The position numbers and the translations under genes are program-made. DNA of 64,000 nt from Clostridiales bacterium (GTDB lineage: Bacteria; Bacillota; Clostridia; Oscillospirales; Acutalibacteraceae), in assembly GCA_022799115.1 (NCBI GenBank), contig JAAWNT010000013.1, forward strand, positions 18,651-82,650, given 5' to 3'. Under the pieces are notes generated by a model. The model saw only the letters and a program-made list of their open reading frames with translations, did no database searches and was not told the DNA's origin. Below, piece by piece: positions 1 to 9,740 of the stretch (its first letter is position 1; each line of letters starts with the position of its first letter).

Positions 1-557
1 CCCGCCAGGATGTTGTTGGTAAGCTCGTCTTTTTTCAATATGGTTTTGGAGCGGCTTTCAATCTGGAACGCATTGCCTCCCAGATTATAAATAAGGGCCC
101 GGCTGCCAGCCACCCGTAAAATCGGGTTGCTGAAGCTGTGCTGCCGGTTAGAAAGCTCCTTGGCTGTCTTGTTGAGCACGACAAAAGAGGTATCGCTCAC
201 CATCGCCGCATCCTGGTCCATCAACAGAAGATTTTCCTTCGCGATGTCGCTGCCTGTGATGGGCGTGGGAAAGCCCGGACCAACGCCCATGCCAAGCAGA
301 GAATCCTGAATCCAATCCCCTACTCGGTCCGGGGCCAAATTCCCCCGATTGATCCACAAAAAAACCGCCAGCCCGCATACCAGCAGGATCAGGAGAACCT
401 TAAAGAGCGGTTTGGGCAGGCTGATCCGCGGGGGATCTTCCTCTTCTTCATACGCTTCCAGAGGCTCGTCCTCCAAGCTGAGCGCCCCTCGCTTTTCCAG
501 CGCCTTTTTCCGGGATTTCTTCTCTCTCTCCCAGAATCCCGCTTTTTTCGGTCCCAT
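1..557 (-). CDS. DUF5711-like membrane-anchored protein (C-terminus outside window)
   Basis: The frame starts with ATG at 557 and stays open to the window edge, so about 185 N-terminal residues are visible and the C-terminus is missing. Residues 1-40 are very charged (Lys/Arg, then a Glu-rich stretch). One hydrophobic membrane segment follows at about residues 51-69. The rest is predicted to be extracytoplasmic and includes a phrase GSRALIYNLGGNAFQIES. This layout resembles clostridial proteins annotated DUF5711, which have a short cytoplasmic tail, one helix and a beta-propeller-like outer domain. That family assignment is from memory of the pattern, not a search. The gene lies upstream of and in the opposite direction to nothing nearby; truA ends about 140 bases away on the same strand. 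Function is unknown. Confidence 0.7.
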   Translation of the reverse strand, partial: MGPKKAGFWEREKKSRKKALEKRGALSLEDEPLEAYEEEEDPPRISLPKPLFKVLLILLVCGLAVFLWINRGNLAPDRVGDWIQDSLLGMGVGPGFPTPITGSDIAKENLLLMDQDAAMVSDTSFVVLNKTAKELSNRQHSFSNPILRVAGSRALIYNLGGNAFQIESRSKTILKKDELTNNILA

Positions 558-696
558 TGTATCATTCCTTTCTCACTGACCGGGAGTAACCCATGCCATC
601 CGTTTCCTGCCGGTTGCAGGTATCCATCTTCCTGTCCAATTCTTTGGGGTATAAAAGGCCGTACCGCCTTTGTGTATAAACGCCGTGTTCTTTCGT

Positions 697-1521
697 TTAA
701 ACGGACGCGTCCGCTTCACGGGTAAGCGATGCAGGGACGCTCAGGATAGCGGCCCCTTCGCTTTCAGGCGTTCCCAACGGCTCCTGATAAAACACTTTGT
801 TTAAATATAAGCCGCAGGCCTGTGCGGTTGGCCCCGCTTTGGCCCGGTCTTTGGCCTCCAGAATGGCCGGAATGGCGTCGGGCAAAAATTTCCCCTGAGC
901 AATACGCAACAGGGTCCCCACCATAATCCGGACCATATTGTACAAAAAGCCGTCCGCCTCTACAGTCATAGTAACCAATGCACCCTCCCGCTGAACGGCA
1001 AACCGCTTGACGGTACGCGTCAGATCACCCCGCTCCCTTCGGTCAAGGGTGCAAAACGAGGTAAAATCATGCCGGCCCACATAGTCCTGGGCGCTTTGGT
1101 GGAGCAGCTCCACCGGAAGCGGATACCAATAATGAAAGGCATACCCATCCAAAAAGGGATTTCGCACAGGATGGTTCCAGATCTTATAGATATATTCCTT
1201 TCCCACACAGGAATAGCGGGCGTGAAAGTCCATAGGCGCCTCCCGGCAGCCCAACACCGCCATATCCTTTGGTAAAAATCGGTTGAGAGCCGCCAGCAGA
1301 CGTTCACAGGGGATGGTGCGCCGGGTTTTTACACTGATGCAGTACATGTTGGCATGCACCCCGGAATCAGTGCGGCTGCATCCCTTGATATCCGCCGTTT
1401 CTCCAATCACCTGATAAAGCGCTTCCTGAAAGACCTGCTGTACCGCCAAGGCATTTTCCTGGATCTGCCAGCCGTGGTAGCGGCGGCCGTCATAGGATAT
1501 GGTAATAAGGAGATTTCTCAT
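697..1521 (-). CDS. truA: tRNA pseudouridine(38-40) synthase TruA
   Basis: TruA converts uridines 38-40 of the tRNA anticodon arm to pseudouridine. The 274-residue product has the family hallmark RTDSGVHA, with the catalytic Asp at about residue 52, and ends with the typical GxFLYNMVRIMVGTL region. The start at 1521 is chosen because its ATG overlaps the TGA of ecfT as ATGA, and the homology-like region MRNLLITISYDG begins there. A longer frame runs 48 codons further upstream but lies entirely inside ecfT. The gene is the last of the ecfA1-ecfA2-ecfT-truA string. This order is common in Firmicutes, so co-transcription is likely. Length is usual for the family. Confidence 0.96.
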   Translation of the reverse strand: MRNLLITISYDGRRYHGWQIQENALAVQQVFQEALYQVIGETADIKGCSRTDSGVHANMYCISVKTRRTIPCERLLAALNRFLPKDMAVLGCREAPMDFHARYSCVGKEYIYKIWNHPVRNPFLDGYAFHYWYPLPVELLHQSAQDYVGRHDFTSFCTLDRRERGDLTRTVKRFAVQREGALVTMTVEADGFLYNMVRIMVGTLLRIAQGKFLPDAIPAILEAKDRAKAGPTAQACGLYLNKVFYQEPLGTPESEGAAILSVPASLTREADASV

Positions 1522-2336
1522 CGGATGGTCGCTGGTAACAATAGATTGCATACAATCACTCCTGCCAAGATCAATGCGGAAAAGCCGATCACCCAAGCGT
1601 CCAGCGTTCCCATATGCATGCTGGACATACGGGTTCTTCCCTCGCCGCCCCGGTAACAGCGGCATTCCATGGCCATAGCCAGATCTCCGGCCCTCCGGAA
1701 GGAGGACACAAACAGCGGGATCAAAATAGGAAGCAACGCCTTCACCCGCTGCATCAGACCGCCGCTTTCCATATCGGCGCCACGGGCCTTTTGCGCGCTC
1801 ATGATCTTATCCGTCTCCTCCAAAAGAGTGGGCACAAAACGCAGGGCGATGGTCATCATCATGGCGATCTCATGAACTTTAATGTGAAAGATTGTCAACG
1901 GCTTCATCAGCCGCTCCAGCGCGTCGGTAAGATCGGTGGGCGAGGTGGTAAAGGTGAGCACCGAGCTTGCCAAAATCAAAGTGGCGATCCGCACCGCCAC
2001 AAAAATGCAGTTGTTGATGCCGGCCTGCGTGATATTCATAAAGCCGAATAGGGTAACCAACGGCTCTCCCTGTCCGTAAAAGAGATTAAGCAAAGAGGTA
2101 AACAGCACGATAAATAAAATCATCTTCAGGCTTTTGAGGTACATTTTGACGGGCACCCCGGAGATCCCCATAATGAAAAGCACCGAGGCGGTGGTGAGCA
2201 GCAAAGCCGCAAAGTTTGCGCCCACAAAGATGAGTACGATATACAGCAGCAACAGCACGATCTTTACCCGGGCGTCCATCCGGTGAAGTACGGAGCGTCC
2301 TGGAAAATATTGTCCCAAAGCAATGTCTCTAACCAC
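1518..2336 (-). CDS. ecfT: Energy-coupling factor transporter transmembrane protein EcfT
   Basis: EcfT is the membrane scaffold of group II ECF vitamin and cobalt importers. It couples the EcfA1/EcfA2 ATPases to exchangeable S components. The 272-residue protein has several hydrophobic segments in the first 135 residues and two cytoplasmic coupling-helix motifs: AQKARGAD (about residues 181-188) and AMECRCYRGGEGRT (about 222-235). The second motif carries Cys at both the usual Ala and Gly positions of ARG. The start is GTG at 2336, overlapping the end of ecfA2 by eight bases, which suggests translational coupling. RibU at 32.4 kb is a candidate client S component. Confidence 0.95.
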   Translation of the reverse strand: MVRDIALGQYFPGRSVLHRMDARVKIVLLLLYIVLIFVGANFAALLLTTASVLFIMGISGVPVKMYLKSLKMILFIVLFTSLLNLFYGQGEPLVTLFGFMNITQAGINNCIFVAVRIATLILASSVLTFTTSPTDLTDALERLMKPLTIFHIKVHEIAMMMTIALRFVPTLLEETDKIMSAQKARGADMESGGLMQRVKALLPILIPLFVSSFRRAGDLAMAMECRCYRGGEGRTRMSSMHMGTLDAWVIGFSALILAGVIVCNLLLPATIR

Positions 2337-3198
2337 GGTTTCCCTCCTCTTTTCCCATCAATTTCATCAATTCCCGCAGTCCCTGTTCCACGGTCAGCAC
2401 ACCGGAGGCCACGGGGAATCCCTTTTCTTGCAGGCGCTGCATAATCTCGGTGATCTGAGGAACTCTGAGGCCCATTTCCTGAAGCTCCCGCCCTCTGGCG
2501 AACACCGCGTGAGTCGGTTCCATCATGGAAACCTGAGCGTCGTTCATCACCAGCACCCGGTCGGCAATCCGGGCGATATCCTCCATGCTGTGAGAGACAA
2601 GCAATACGGTGTTTTTTCTCTGCTTGTGATAGTTCATAATTTGGGACAACAGCACATCACGGCCACGGGGATCGAGGCCCGCAGTGGGCTCGTCAAGGAT
2701 CAACACGTCGGGATCCATGGCGATCACTCCCGCAATCGCGACCCTACGTTTCTCTCCGCCGGACAGCTCAAAGGGAGATTTATCCAACAGTTCTTTCTTC
2801 AGTCCCGCAAAGGCAGCGGCCGATTCCACCCTTTGCTTCACTTCCTCCTCGCCGAGTCCCATGTTTTTGGGACCAAACGCAATGTCGCGGGCCACGGTTT
2901 CTTCAAAAAGCTGATGCTCCGGATACTGAAACACCATTCCCACCTGAAAGCGGACGTCTCGGATTTTTTTGGGTTCCTTCCAAATATCCCTGCCGTGCAG
3001 AAGCACCTGCCCGGAGGTAGGCCGCAGCAGGCCGTTGAGCATTTGAACCAGGGTGGATTTTCCAGAGCCGGTATGCCCAATTACCCCGATGAATTCCCCC
3101 TTCTCAATGGAAAGATCAATATGGTTCACCGCCGTTTTCTCAAAAGGCGTGCCCAAGCCGTAAATATAGCTGAGTTGTTTTACTTCTATGATCGGCAT
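2329..3198 (-). CDS. ecfA2: Energy-coupling factor ATPase EcfA2
   Basis: This is one of the two ABC ATPases that drive ECF importers from the cytoplasmic face. The 289-residue protein has Walker A GHTGSGKST (about residues 41-49), a Q-loop region VFQYPEHQLFEETV, the signature LSGGEKRR and Walker B VLILDEPTAGLD, followed by a switch histidine in LLVSHSMED. The YPEHQLF form of the Q-loop and the GEKRR signature are typical of EcfA2 rather than EcfA1. It lies between ecfA1, 135 bases upstream, and ecfT, which it overlaps. Start ATG at 3198 is preceded by AAAGGATGA. Confidence 0.95.
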   Translation of the reverse strand: MPIIEVKQLSYIYGLGTPFEKTAVNHIDLSIEKGEFIGVIGHTGSGKSTLVQMLNGLLRPTSGQVLLHGRDIWKEPKKIRDVRFQVGMVFQYPEHQLFEETVARDIAFGPKNMGLGEEEVKQRVESAAAFAGLKKELLDKSPFELSGGEKRRVAIAGVIAMDPDVLILDEPTAGLDPRGRDVLLSQIMNYHKQRKNTVLLVSHSMEDIARIADRVLVMNDAQVSMMEPTHAVFARGRELQEMGLRVPQITEIMQRLQEKGFPVASGVLTVEQGLRELMKLMGKEEGNRG

Positions 3199-3333
3199 GT
3201 TTCTGAGATCATCCTTTCTCTGTAGCTGGGACTTTTATCCGGTCAAACGCTGTTTTCAAAGAACGCAGCCAATCGTGCCGGAGGCACTCCTAAAAATAAA
3301 AATCCCGTTTGAAAGAAAGAGCGCGTGCTTCTT

Positions 3334-4188
3334 TCATATTTCCGCCTTTAAAAGCTGCTCCAGCGCGGCGACGCATTCATCTTCATCCAAAATCCCATCG
3401 GGAAGCTGGTAGCCGCAGGATTTGAGGCGGTAGATCAATTCCGTGGCCTGGGGCACATCCAGTTGGTGGGTCTTAAGCAGCTCCACCTGGGAAAAGACCT
3501 CCCGGGGATTGCCCTCGGTAAGAATTCGTCCATTGTCCATCACCACTACCCGGTCGGCGCCTACCGCCTCGTCCATATAGTGGGTAATCAGCACGATGGT
3601 GATCCCCTTTTCCCGATTGAGCTTGTGGATGGTGGATAACACCTCGGTGCGTCCTCTAGGATCCAGCATGGCGGTGGGCTCGTCCAGCACAATGCATTTC
3701 GGCTGCATGGCGATGATGCCCGCGATGGCAATGCGCTGCTTCTGCCCTCCCGACAGCTTGTACGGAGCGTGGCGGCGGTATTCGTACATCTCCACCGCTT
3801 TTAACGCGTCGTCCACCCGGCGGCGGATCTCCTCGGGGGGCACTCCCAGATTTTCCGGGCCAAAGGCAACGTCTTCTTCAACAATGCTGGCCACCAGCTG
3901 ATTATCGGGATTCTGTAGCACAAGTCCCACCCGACGGCGAATCTCATATTTGGCCTTTTCATCCAGGGTGTCCATCCCATCCACCAGCACATGGCCTCCC
4001 GAGGGCAGCAGCATGGTGTTGAAATGCTTGGCCAGGGTAGATTTTCCCGATCCATTGTGACCCAGCAGGGCTAAAAACTCCCCCTGCCTGACCTGTAAGT
4101 CTACCTGGGACAGCACTTCTTTGCTCTGCTCCTCCTCATCCGTTTGGTATTGAAAACTGACATGATCCGCATGGATAAACAGGCTCAT
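3334..4188 (-). CDS. ecfA1: Energy-coupling factor ATPase EcfA1
   Basis: This is the second ABC ATPase of the ECF importer, which pairs with EcfA2 on EcfT. The 284-residue product has Walker [10 protein letters not shown] (about residues 43-51), a Q-loop [11 protein letters not shown], the signature [13 protein letters not shown], Walker [12 protein letters not shown] and a switch histidine in ITHYMDE. The NPDNQ form of the Q-loop is characteristic of EcfA1. ATG at 4188 has the ribosome binding site AAAGGAGAG eight bases upstream. It is the first gene of the module; about 530 bases without a confident gene lie upstream. Confidence 0.95.
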   Translation of the reverse strand: MSLFIHADHVSFQYQTDEEEQSKEVLSQVDLQVRQGEFLALLGHNGSGKSTLAKHFNTMLLPSGGHVLVDGMDTLDEKAKYEIRRRVGLVLQNPDNQLVASIVEEDVAFGPENLGVPPEEIRRRVDDALKAVEMYEYRRHAPYKLSGGQKQRIAIAGIIAMQPKCIVLDEPTAMLDPRGRTEVLSTIHKLNREKGITIVLITHYMDEAVGADRVVVMDNGRILTEGNPREVFSQVELLKTHQLDVPQATELIYRLKSCGYQLPDGILDEDECVAALEQLLKAEI

Positions 4189-4359
4189 GGCGACTCTCCT
4201 TTCACTATGAATTACAACGTCCTTGAACGACGGTTAATAAACGAAACGCAGCTTCCAGCTGTACTACGCCCTTTTTCCGCAGATTTCGCGGACAAGACAA
4301 AGAGTCTTTGCCACGATGAATAAGACGGCATTCCTCGTAGGTTTCAATACTCCCTATTG

Positions 4360-4569
4360 TTAGAACCAGCAAGGACGCCGCAGCATGATTCCAAAAATCA
4401 AGCCAAACCCATTGCAATGAGCAATAAGATAACAATACATGCTAGGGCGATTAGAACCCATACCCTCTGGTAAAACGTTTTTTCTGCATAGTCCCAACGC
4501 TCCCGCCAGCGCTTCTACAACAATTTTATCCAACCCGGCGGGTATATCCATAATACATTCGATAATCAT
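4360..4569 (-). CDS. Doubtful small open frame, 69 codons
   Basis: A short frame begins with ATG at 4569 after a fair ribosome binding site (AGGGG, seven bases away). The product starts MIIECIMDIPAGLDKIVVEAL, contains a possible amphipathic stretch, and has a weakly hydrophobic Cys-containing C-terminal part. I recognise no family. It lies alone between ecfA1 and a small membrane protein gene on the same strand. Spurious frames of this length are common, so this entry rests mainly on the ribosome binding site. Confidence 0.2.
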   Translation of the reverse strand: MIIECIMDIPAGLDKIVVEALAGALGLCRKNVLPEGMGSNRPSMYCYLIAHCNGFGLIFGIMLRRPCWF

Positions 4570-4720
4570 AGCGTATCCCCTGAAAACGGATTGGCGTTTT
4601 TCTCCCACAGATAAACCGGCGGGCGGATATCCGCTGTTCCATTCTGGGCCGTTGTTTGATTCGTATGCTGTTGATGGGAACGTACATGGCTATGAAATTT
4701 TTTACGCTTCTGGATTTCGT

Positions 4721-4936
4721 TTAATCAAACCGCACCACGTCCAGCAGACCGGAAAACAAATGCTCAAGCAGGGCAAGAATTCCTAGAATCGCCGCAAACA
4801 GCAACAGAATCAACAGCACAATCAGAATCCATTTGAACACCTTTCCAATTCGTCTGGAAACGTGCAGCTTTTCAACCAAAAACTCCGCGAAAAGCTCCAG
4901 CACGGTTTCAATGAAAAATTCAACCAGACATCCCAT
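4721..4936 (-). CDS. Small single-pass membrane protein
   Basis: The 71-residue product has an amphipathic N-terminal half (residues 1-34, with FFIETVLELFAEFLVEKL), a basic patch RRIGK, then one strongly hydrophobic segment at about residues 36-60 and a short tail ending VVRFD. ATG at 4936 follows an AAGGGG-type ribosome binding site nine bases upstream. No family is recognised. It lies downstream of the methyltransferase gene on the same strand with a 73-base gap. Its hydrophobic, Cys-poor composition fits a small inner-membrane protein of unknown role. Confidence 0.55.
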   Translation of the reverse strand: MGCLVEFFIETVLELFAEFLVEKLHVSRRIGKVFKWILIVLLILLLFAAILGILALLEHLFSGLLDVVRFD

Positions 4937-5009
4937 CGGATTCAGCCCCTTCTATCCGTTGTTAGGCCACAGGACCCTTGCTTTTGCCTCTCGCTTTGAA
5001 CGCTGTTTT

Positions 5010-5876
5010 TTAAGGGGTCTGTTGCCAGATGGCCGTGCTCCCGCAGGGCAGCACCAGCCCGGTGGAGGTCACCGGCAAACCGATTTCGTCGGCGGATACG
5101 CTGCCTCCCCGTCTGGTTTGCAGCACAGTCCCCAGCAGATATTGCATCACCGAGGGAGACAATCCCGTGGTGTAGGAATTGAGAAGGAAAAACAACGCGT
5201 TGTCGGAAAGAATGGCGGCGCACTGCTGCACCAGCGAAAAAAGCTGCTCCTCCAACTTCCAAACCTCGCCTCCCGGCCCTCTTCCATAGGAGGGAGGATC
5301 CATGATAATGCCGTCGTAGGTGTTTCCCCTGCGCTGTTCTCTTTGCACAAACTTAATGCAGTCGTCCACCAGCCAGCGGATAGGCTTGTCCTTCACCCCG
5401 GAGGCAACAGCGTTTTCTCGCGCCCAAGCCACCATGCCCTTGGAGGCGTCCACATGACACACCTGCGCTCCGGCTTTGGCGCAAGCCAGAGTAGCTCCCC
5501 CGGTATAAGCAAACAGGTTGAGCACCTTGACGGGCCGGCCGGCATTTCTGATTAATTCCATGGTAAAATCCCAATTGACCGCCTGCTCGGGAAAAACGCC
5601 GGTATGTTTAAATCCCATAGTCTTTAGCTGAAAGGAGAGGTCCTGATAGCGTATGTTCCAAAACGGGGGAACCTTCTTCCATTCCTCCCATGCGCCCCCT
5701 CCGGTGCTGGAGCGGCGGTAACGGGCGTGCGCCTTTCGCCACAAAGGATGTTGCTTGGGGGTATTCCATATAATCTGTGGATCAGGGCGGATCAAAATGA
5801 GATCGCCCCACCGCTCCAGACGCTCTCCCGAGGAGGTGTCCAGCAATTCATAGTCCTTCCAATTCGCCGTTCTCAA
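5010..5876 (-). CDS. Class I SAM-dependent methyltransferase, RlmI/RlmK-like
   Basis: The 288-residue protein resembles rRNA cytosine-C5 or guanine methyltransferases of the RlmI/RlmK type but lacks an obvious PUA domain. Visible motifs are VLNLFAYTGGATLACAKAGA (SAM-binding motif I, about residues 119-138), HVDASKGMVAWARENA (motif II region) and IIMDPPSYGRG (motif IV, DPP). The DPPSY motif without a PCQ-type catalytic Cys is usual for this group. Substrate is inferred to be rRNA but is not shown by the sequence. The gene stands alone between glmM and the small membrane protein gene. Confidence 0.85.
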   Translation of the reverse strand: MRTANWKDYELLDTSSGERLERWGDLILIRPDPQIIWNTPKQHPLWRKAHARYRRSSTGGGAWEEWKKVPPFWNIRYQDLSFQLKTMGFKHTGVFPEQAVNWDFTMELIRNAGRPVKVLNLFAYTGGATLACAKAGAQVCHVDASKGMVAWARENAVASGVKDKPIRWLVDDCIKFVQREQRRGNTYDGIIMDPPSYGRGPGGEVWKLEEQLFSLVQQCAAILSDNALFFLLNSYTTGLSPSVMQYLLGTVLQTRRGGSVSADEIGLPVTSTGLVLPCGSTAIWQQTP

Positions 5877-5971
5877 ACCGATTCCTCAATCCTTTATCTA
5901 TTATAGTACCCAGCGGGTAATCTGGGGAAGAAACAGGGCGGAAGGGATTCCGCCCCGCGTTTTCCAATACG

Positions 5972-7324
5972 TCAGCCCAAACGTTCCTTGACCAGATCCG
6001 CCAGACTGTTTGCAATGACGTTGATTTGCTCTTGATTCTCGCCTTCTACCATCACCCGAATCAGCGGTTCCGTGCCCGACACCCGGACAATCACCCGACC
6101 CGTTTTGCCCAATTGCTCTTTTGCCTTTTCTACCGCCGTCTTTACAGCGCCGTCGGTGTAAAAGCGAAGTTTGCCTTCATTGCTCACCGTAACATTGACC
6201 ATCACCTGGGGATAACGGGTCATCAGAGTGGCCAGGCTGGAAAGCTTCGCCTGTCTGCGTTTCAATATGGAAAGCAGCTGCGCCGCCGTCAGTTGGCCGT
6301 CGCCGGTGGTTGCAAAGTCCAGAAAGATGATGTGTCCCGATTGCTCTCCGCCGAAGTTGTATTCCTCCAGCAGCATTTCTTCCAGAACATAGCGGTCCCC
6401 CACCTTGGTGGATACAAACCGCATGCCGTTTTCCTCACAAAACCGATTGAATCCCATATTGGTCATAATGGTTCCCACCGCTGTATTTTTAGAGAGCTTG
6501 CCTCGGGATTTCATATCCGCCGCGATAATGGCCATAATGTAGTCGCCATCTACAAAATTTCCCTTGTCGTCTACGGCGAGAAAACGGTCGGCATCCCCGT
6601 CAAAGGCTACGCCCGCATCAATATCGTCGTGTTCCTTCACATATTCCATCAAAGACTCCATATGGGTGGAGCCGCAGCCGTCGTTGATATTCACACCGTC
6701 CGGCTGGTCGGCCATCATGTGAACGATGGCGCCCAGTTCGGTAAACAGCTTTTCTGCGGTGCGGGAAGCGGAACCGTTTGCGCAGTCAACGGCAATGTTC
6801 ATCCCATCAAGAGCAAACGGCACCGTGCGCTTGATGTGGTCCACATAGTCCTTCACCGCGCTGTCCGCCACGCTCACCCGGCCCACGCCGCTGCCGGTGG
6901 GCCATTCGGGGGTTTGGGCATGATCCAGAACAATGGCTTCAATCTGTTCCTCCAGCGCGTCGGGCAGCTTATATCCATCTCCGCTGAAAATCTTGATTCC
7001 GTTGAACTCGCAGGGATTATGGGAAGCTGAAATCATGATGCCCGCATCGGCCTTATACTTTCCAACCAGAAACGCCACTGCTGGGGTGGGAACCACACCC
7101 AAGCTTATCACGTCCGCTCCCACCGAGCACAGACCCGCGGTAAGCGCGCCGTCCAGCATATCGGAGGAAATTCGGGTATCCTTCCCGATCAAAATGCGGG
7201 GATGGCGGTGCGCGTTATCCGTAAGCACCATGGCGGCCGCCCGCCCAATGTTCATCGCCAGCTCGCAGGTAAGCTCGGTATTCGCTATTCCCCGGGCACC
7301 GTCTGTTCCAAAAAGTCTTCCCAT
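5972..7324 (-). CDS. glmM: Phosphoglucosamine mutase
   Basis: GlmM isomerises glucosamine-6-phosphate to glucosamine-1-phosphate for peptidoglycan precursor UDP-GlcNAc. The 450-residue product starts MGRLFGTDGARG and has the phosphoserine loop ISASHNP (Ser about 101), the metal-binding loop FDGDADR, the sugar-binding loop GGEQSGH and the phosphate-binding loop RVSGTEPLIRV. ATG at 7324 is preceded by AGGAGTG, and the family N-terminus begins exactly there. The in-frame extension of 50 codons upstream is rejected. Length is typical. It lies downstream of ruvB on the same strand. Confidence 0.97.
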   Translation of the reverse strand: MGRLFGTDGARGIANTELTCELAMNIGRAAAMVLTDNAHRHPRILIGKDTRISSDMLDGALTAGLCSVGADVISLGVVPTPAVAFLVGKYKADAGIMISASHNPCEFNGIKIFSGDGYKLPDALEEQIEAIVLDHAQTPEWPTGSGVGRVSVADSAVKDYVDHIKRTVPFALDGMNIAVDCANGSASRTAEKLFTELGAIVHMMADQPDGVNINDGCGSTHMESLMEYVKEHDDIDAGVAFDGDADRFLAVDDKGNFVDGDYIMAIIAADMKSRGKLSKNTAVGTIMTNMGFNRFCEENGMRFVSTKVGDRYVLEEMLLEEYNFGGEQSGHIIFLDFATTGDGQLTAAQLLSILKRRQAKLSSLATLMTRYPQVMVNVTVSNEGKLRFYTDGAVKTAVEKAKEQLGKTGRVIVRVSGTEPLIRVMVEGENQEQINVIANSLADLVKERLG

Positions 7325-7499
7325 CACGATCACTCCTGTATCATATTTCCCAGCGAAAACGCCGGGTTTGAAACCGGTCGACATTGGTAGGTCTTTGATT
7401 CGGATATGCAACGATCCTTTGCTGTATGCGTTCCACCGGTTATGTATACCAAATCGTTTTCCACCAAATCCCAATGTATTGTGGAAAAACAGTTCACTC

Positions 7500-8543
7500 T
7501 CAAAACAACTTTTGCTGGGCCGCCTCCATCCCAGGCGGGGTCAGCCCTAAATGCAGATAAGCCGCGTGAGTGGCGCAGCGTCCCCGGGGCGTCCGGTTAA
7601 GAAATCCAATCTGCATCAAATAAGGCTCATAAACATCCTCAATGGTGACGGCCTCCTCCCCAATGGCGGCAGCCAGGGTTTCCAAACCAACCGGACCGCC
7701 TTTGTAATAGCGGATCAGGGTATCCAGCATGCGCCGGTCGTTGGCGTCCAGCCCCAACTCGTCGATTTCCAACCGGTCCAACGCGGTTTTGGCCGTCTCA
7801 TAGGTGATTAGCCCGTCGCTGATTACCTGAGCAAAATCTCTCACCCGCTTGAGCAGACGGTTGGCGATACGCGGCGTTCCCCGGGATCGGGAGGCGATTT
7901 CCAGCGCCCCCTCCTGGTCCACGGGAATATTCAAGATAGAGGCGCTGCGCCGCACGATGGTGGCGAGCTCCTCCGGCGTATACATTTCCAGACGCAGCAC
8001 TACGCCAAACCGATCCCTCAGCGGCGCGGTAAGCTGTCCGGCCCTGGTGGTAGCGCCCACAAGGGTAAACCGAGGCAGCGGAAGATGGTAAGAAGCCGCC
8101 ATCTGTCCCTTGCCCGTGATAATGTCAATGGCAAAATCCTCCATAGCCGGGTATAAAATTTCCTCCACGCTCCGGGAGAGGCGGTGGATTTCATCAATAA
8201 ACAGTACGTCGCCGGTATTCAGATTGGTAAGCAATGCAGCCAAATCTCCCGGCTTTTCAATGGCAGGACCGGAGGTAATGCGGATATTCACGTTCAGCTC
8301 ATTGGCGATAATACCCGCCAACGTGGTTTTGCCCAGTCCCGGCGGGCCATACAGCAGCACATGGTCCAGCGACTCCTTGCGCAGTTTGGCCGCTTCAATG
8401 AATACCGACAGGTTTTCTTTTACCTTCTCCTGACCGATGTATTCCGAAAGCACTTTGGGACGAAGAGGATTTTCCAGTTCGGTGTCCTCGGGAATTCCCT
8501 CCGGGTCTACGATTCGGTTTTCCAGGTCAAACTCAAAATCCAC
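7500..8543 (-). CDS. ruvB: Holliday junction branch migration helicase RuvB
   Basis: RuvB is the hexameric AAA+ motor that drives branch migration of Holliday junctions together with RuvA. The 347-residue protein has Walker [13 protein letters not shown], Walker [13 protein letters not shown], sensor [19 protein letters not shown] and a C-terminal winged-helix part ([12 protein letters not shown]). ATG at 8543 lies three bases after the ruvA stop, so ruvC-ruvA-ruvB form one operon. Length is usual. The N-terminal leader up to [12 protein letters not shown] is normal for the family. Confidence 0.98.
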   Translation of the reverse strand: MDFEFDLENRIVDPEGIPEDTELENPLRPKVLSEYIGQEKVKENLSVFIEAAKLRKESLDHVLLYGPPGLGKTTLAGIIANELNVNIRITSGPAIEKPGDLAALLTNLNTGDVLFIDEIHRLSRSVEEILYPAMEDFAIDIITGKGQMAASYHLPLPRFTLVGATTRAGQLTAPLRDRFGVVLRLEMYTPEELATIVRRSASILNIPVDQEGALEIASRSRGTPRIANRLLKRVRDFAQVISDGLITYETAKTALDRLEIDELGLDANDRRMLDTLIRYYKGGPVGLETLAAAIGEEAVTIEDVYEPYLMQIGFLNRTPRGRCATHAAYLHLGLTPPGMEAAQQKLF

Positions 8544-8546
8544 CGC

Positions 8547-9149
8547 TTAAAACCTCCCTGCCATAGCCTTGAGGGACAGACGGATAAGCTCCTCCACCGG
8601 CAGCGAGCTATCCAGCTTTGCCACAACCGGCGCCACGTCGGAGGGGGTGTATCCCAATACCGACAAGGCGTTGATGGCCTCCGACACATTGCCCGCGGCG
8701 GACGCCACCCCCACAACCTGAGAAACCGCGGCGCCGTTGCCGGACATCCCTTTTAATTTATCCTTTAACTCCAATATGATTCTCTGGGCCAATTTATTCC
8801 CCACACCGGCCGCCCGAGTGAGTGTTTTGCTGTCGCCCGATGCGATGGCCAGGGCCACCTGCTCGCTTTGAAGTTCGGACAGAATGGCCAATCCCACCTT
8901 GGGTCCCACCCCGGTTACCGAAGTGAGCATCTTAAAACAGTTCAACTCCCCCTGGGTGGCGAAGCCAAACAGATCCACAGCGTCTTCCCGCACGTTCATG
9001 TGGGTATAAAGCAAGGTCTGGGATCCCAACGGGGGCAGCGCGCGCTGGGTGCTCATGGTGGTCAGGCACTTAAACCCCATCCCCGCGCACTCGATCACGG
9101 CAACGCCGGGTTCCGTATGGATCAAATTCCCTTTCAGGCTATAAAACAT
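8547..9149 (-). CDS. ruvA: Holliday junction branch migration protein RuvA
   Basis: RuvA binds four-way DNA junctions and loads RuvB. The 200-residue protein has the N-terminal OB-fold starting MFYSLKGNL, then two helix-hairpin-helix elements (LTSVTGVGPKVGLAIL and ITRAAGVGNKLAQRII-type). A flexible linker rich in Ala/Val/Gly leads to the RuvB-binding domain III near the C-terminus (EAINALSVLGYTPSD). It starts six bases after ruvC and ends three bases before ruvB. All parts of the normal protein are present. Confidence 0.97.
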   Translation of the reverse strand: MFYSLKGNLIHTEPGVAVIECAGMGFKCLTTMSTQRALPPLGSQTLLYTHMNVREDAVDLFGFATQGELNCFKMLTSVTGVGPKVGLAILSELQSEQVALAIASGDSKTLTRAAGVGNKLAQRIILELKDKLKGMSGNGAAVSQVVGVASAAGNVSEAINALSVLGYTPSDVAPVVAKLDSSLPVEELIRLSLKAMAGRF

Positions 9150-9155
9150 ATATCG

Positions 9156-9662
9156 TCAGTACCTTCCTTGTATCATATTCAACCGCAGCGCGGAACCCGC
9201 CGCATGGGCATGACAAATGGCAATGGCCAGCGCGTCCGCCGTGTCGTCAGGCTTTGGAACCTCGCTGAGCTTTAACAGCCGGCGCGTCATCTCCATCACC
9301 TGAGGTTTGCGCGCCTGTCCGTAACCGGTGACCGCAGTTTTCACTTGAAGCGGCGTATACTCATACACCGGTACTCCCGCCTTCTGCGCCGCCAGCAGAA
9401 TCACCCCTCTGGCCTCGGCCACCCCAATGGCAGTCTTCTGATTATTCTGAAAATAGAGCTTTTCTACCGACATAGCATCCGGCCTGCATTGCTTAAGCAT
9501 TTGCTCCATGCTGTCATAAATCTTTTCCAACCGGCGGTTAAATCTCTCTTCCGCCGCGGTGGTCACCGCCCCGTAGCCCACTGGGGAAAACCTCCCCCTC
9601 TCAAAGCGGATGGCTCCGTATCCTACGATGGCGTATCCAGGATCAATTCCAAGTATTATCAT
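9156..9662 (-). CDS. ruvC: Crossover junction endodeoxyribonuclease RuvC
   Basis: RuvC is the dimeric RNase H-fold nuclease that resolves Holliday junctions. The 168-residue product begins MIILGIDPGYAIVGYG, which carries the first catalytic Asp (about residue 7). It also shows the acidic VEKLYFQNN region and the C-terminal DDTADALAIAICHAH with the last catalytic Asp residues. It is the first gene of ruvC-ruvA-ruvB, with a promoter at 9712-9740. Length is normal. Confidence 0.97.
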   Translation of the reverse strand: MIILGIDPGYAIVGYGAIRFERGRFSPVGYGAVTTAAEERFNRRLEKIYDSMEQMLKQCRPDAMSVEKLYFQNNQKTAIGVAEARGVILLAAQKAGVPVYEYTPLQVKTAVTGYGQARKPQVMEMTRRLLKLSEVPKPDDTADALAIAICHAHAAGSALRLNMIQGRY

Positions 9663-9711
9663 TGCTTACCGCCTATCTTTACTGGAAAAAGTGGATTACT
9701 GCGAATAATTT

Positions 9712-9740
9712 ATTATAGCACACACGCCCCTGCTGGGCAA
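9712..9740 (-). promoter_or_regulatory. Sigma-A-type promoter of the ruvCAB operon
   Basis: On the minus strand TTGCCC (9740-9735) is followed after 17 bases by a perfect TATAAT (9717-9712). The predicted start site is about 45 bases before ruvC. The -35 is only partly consensus. No LexA-type box was recognised around it. Confidence 0.6.
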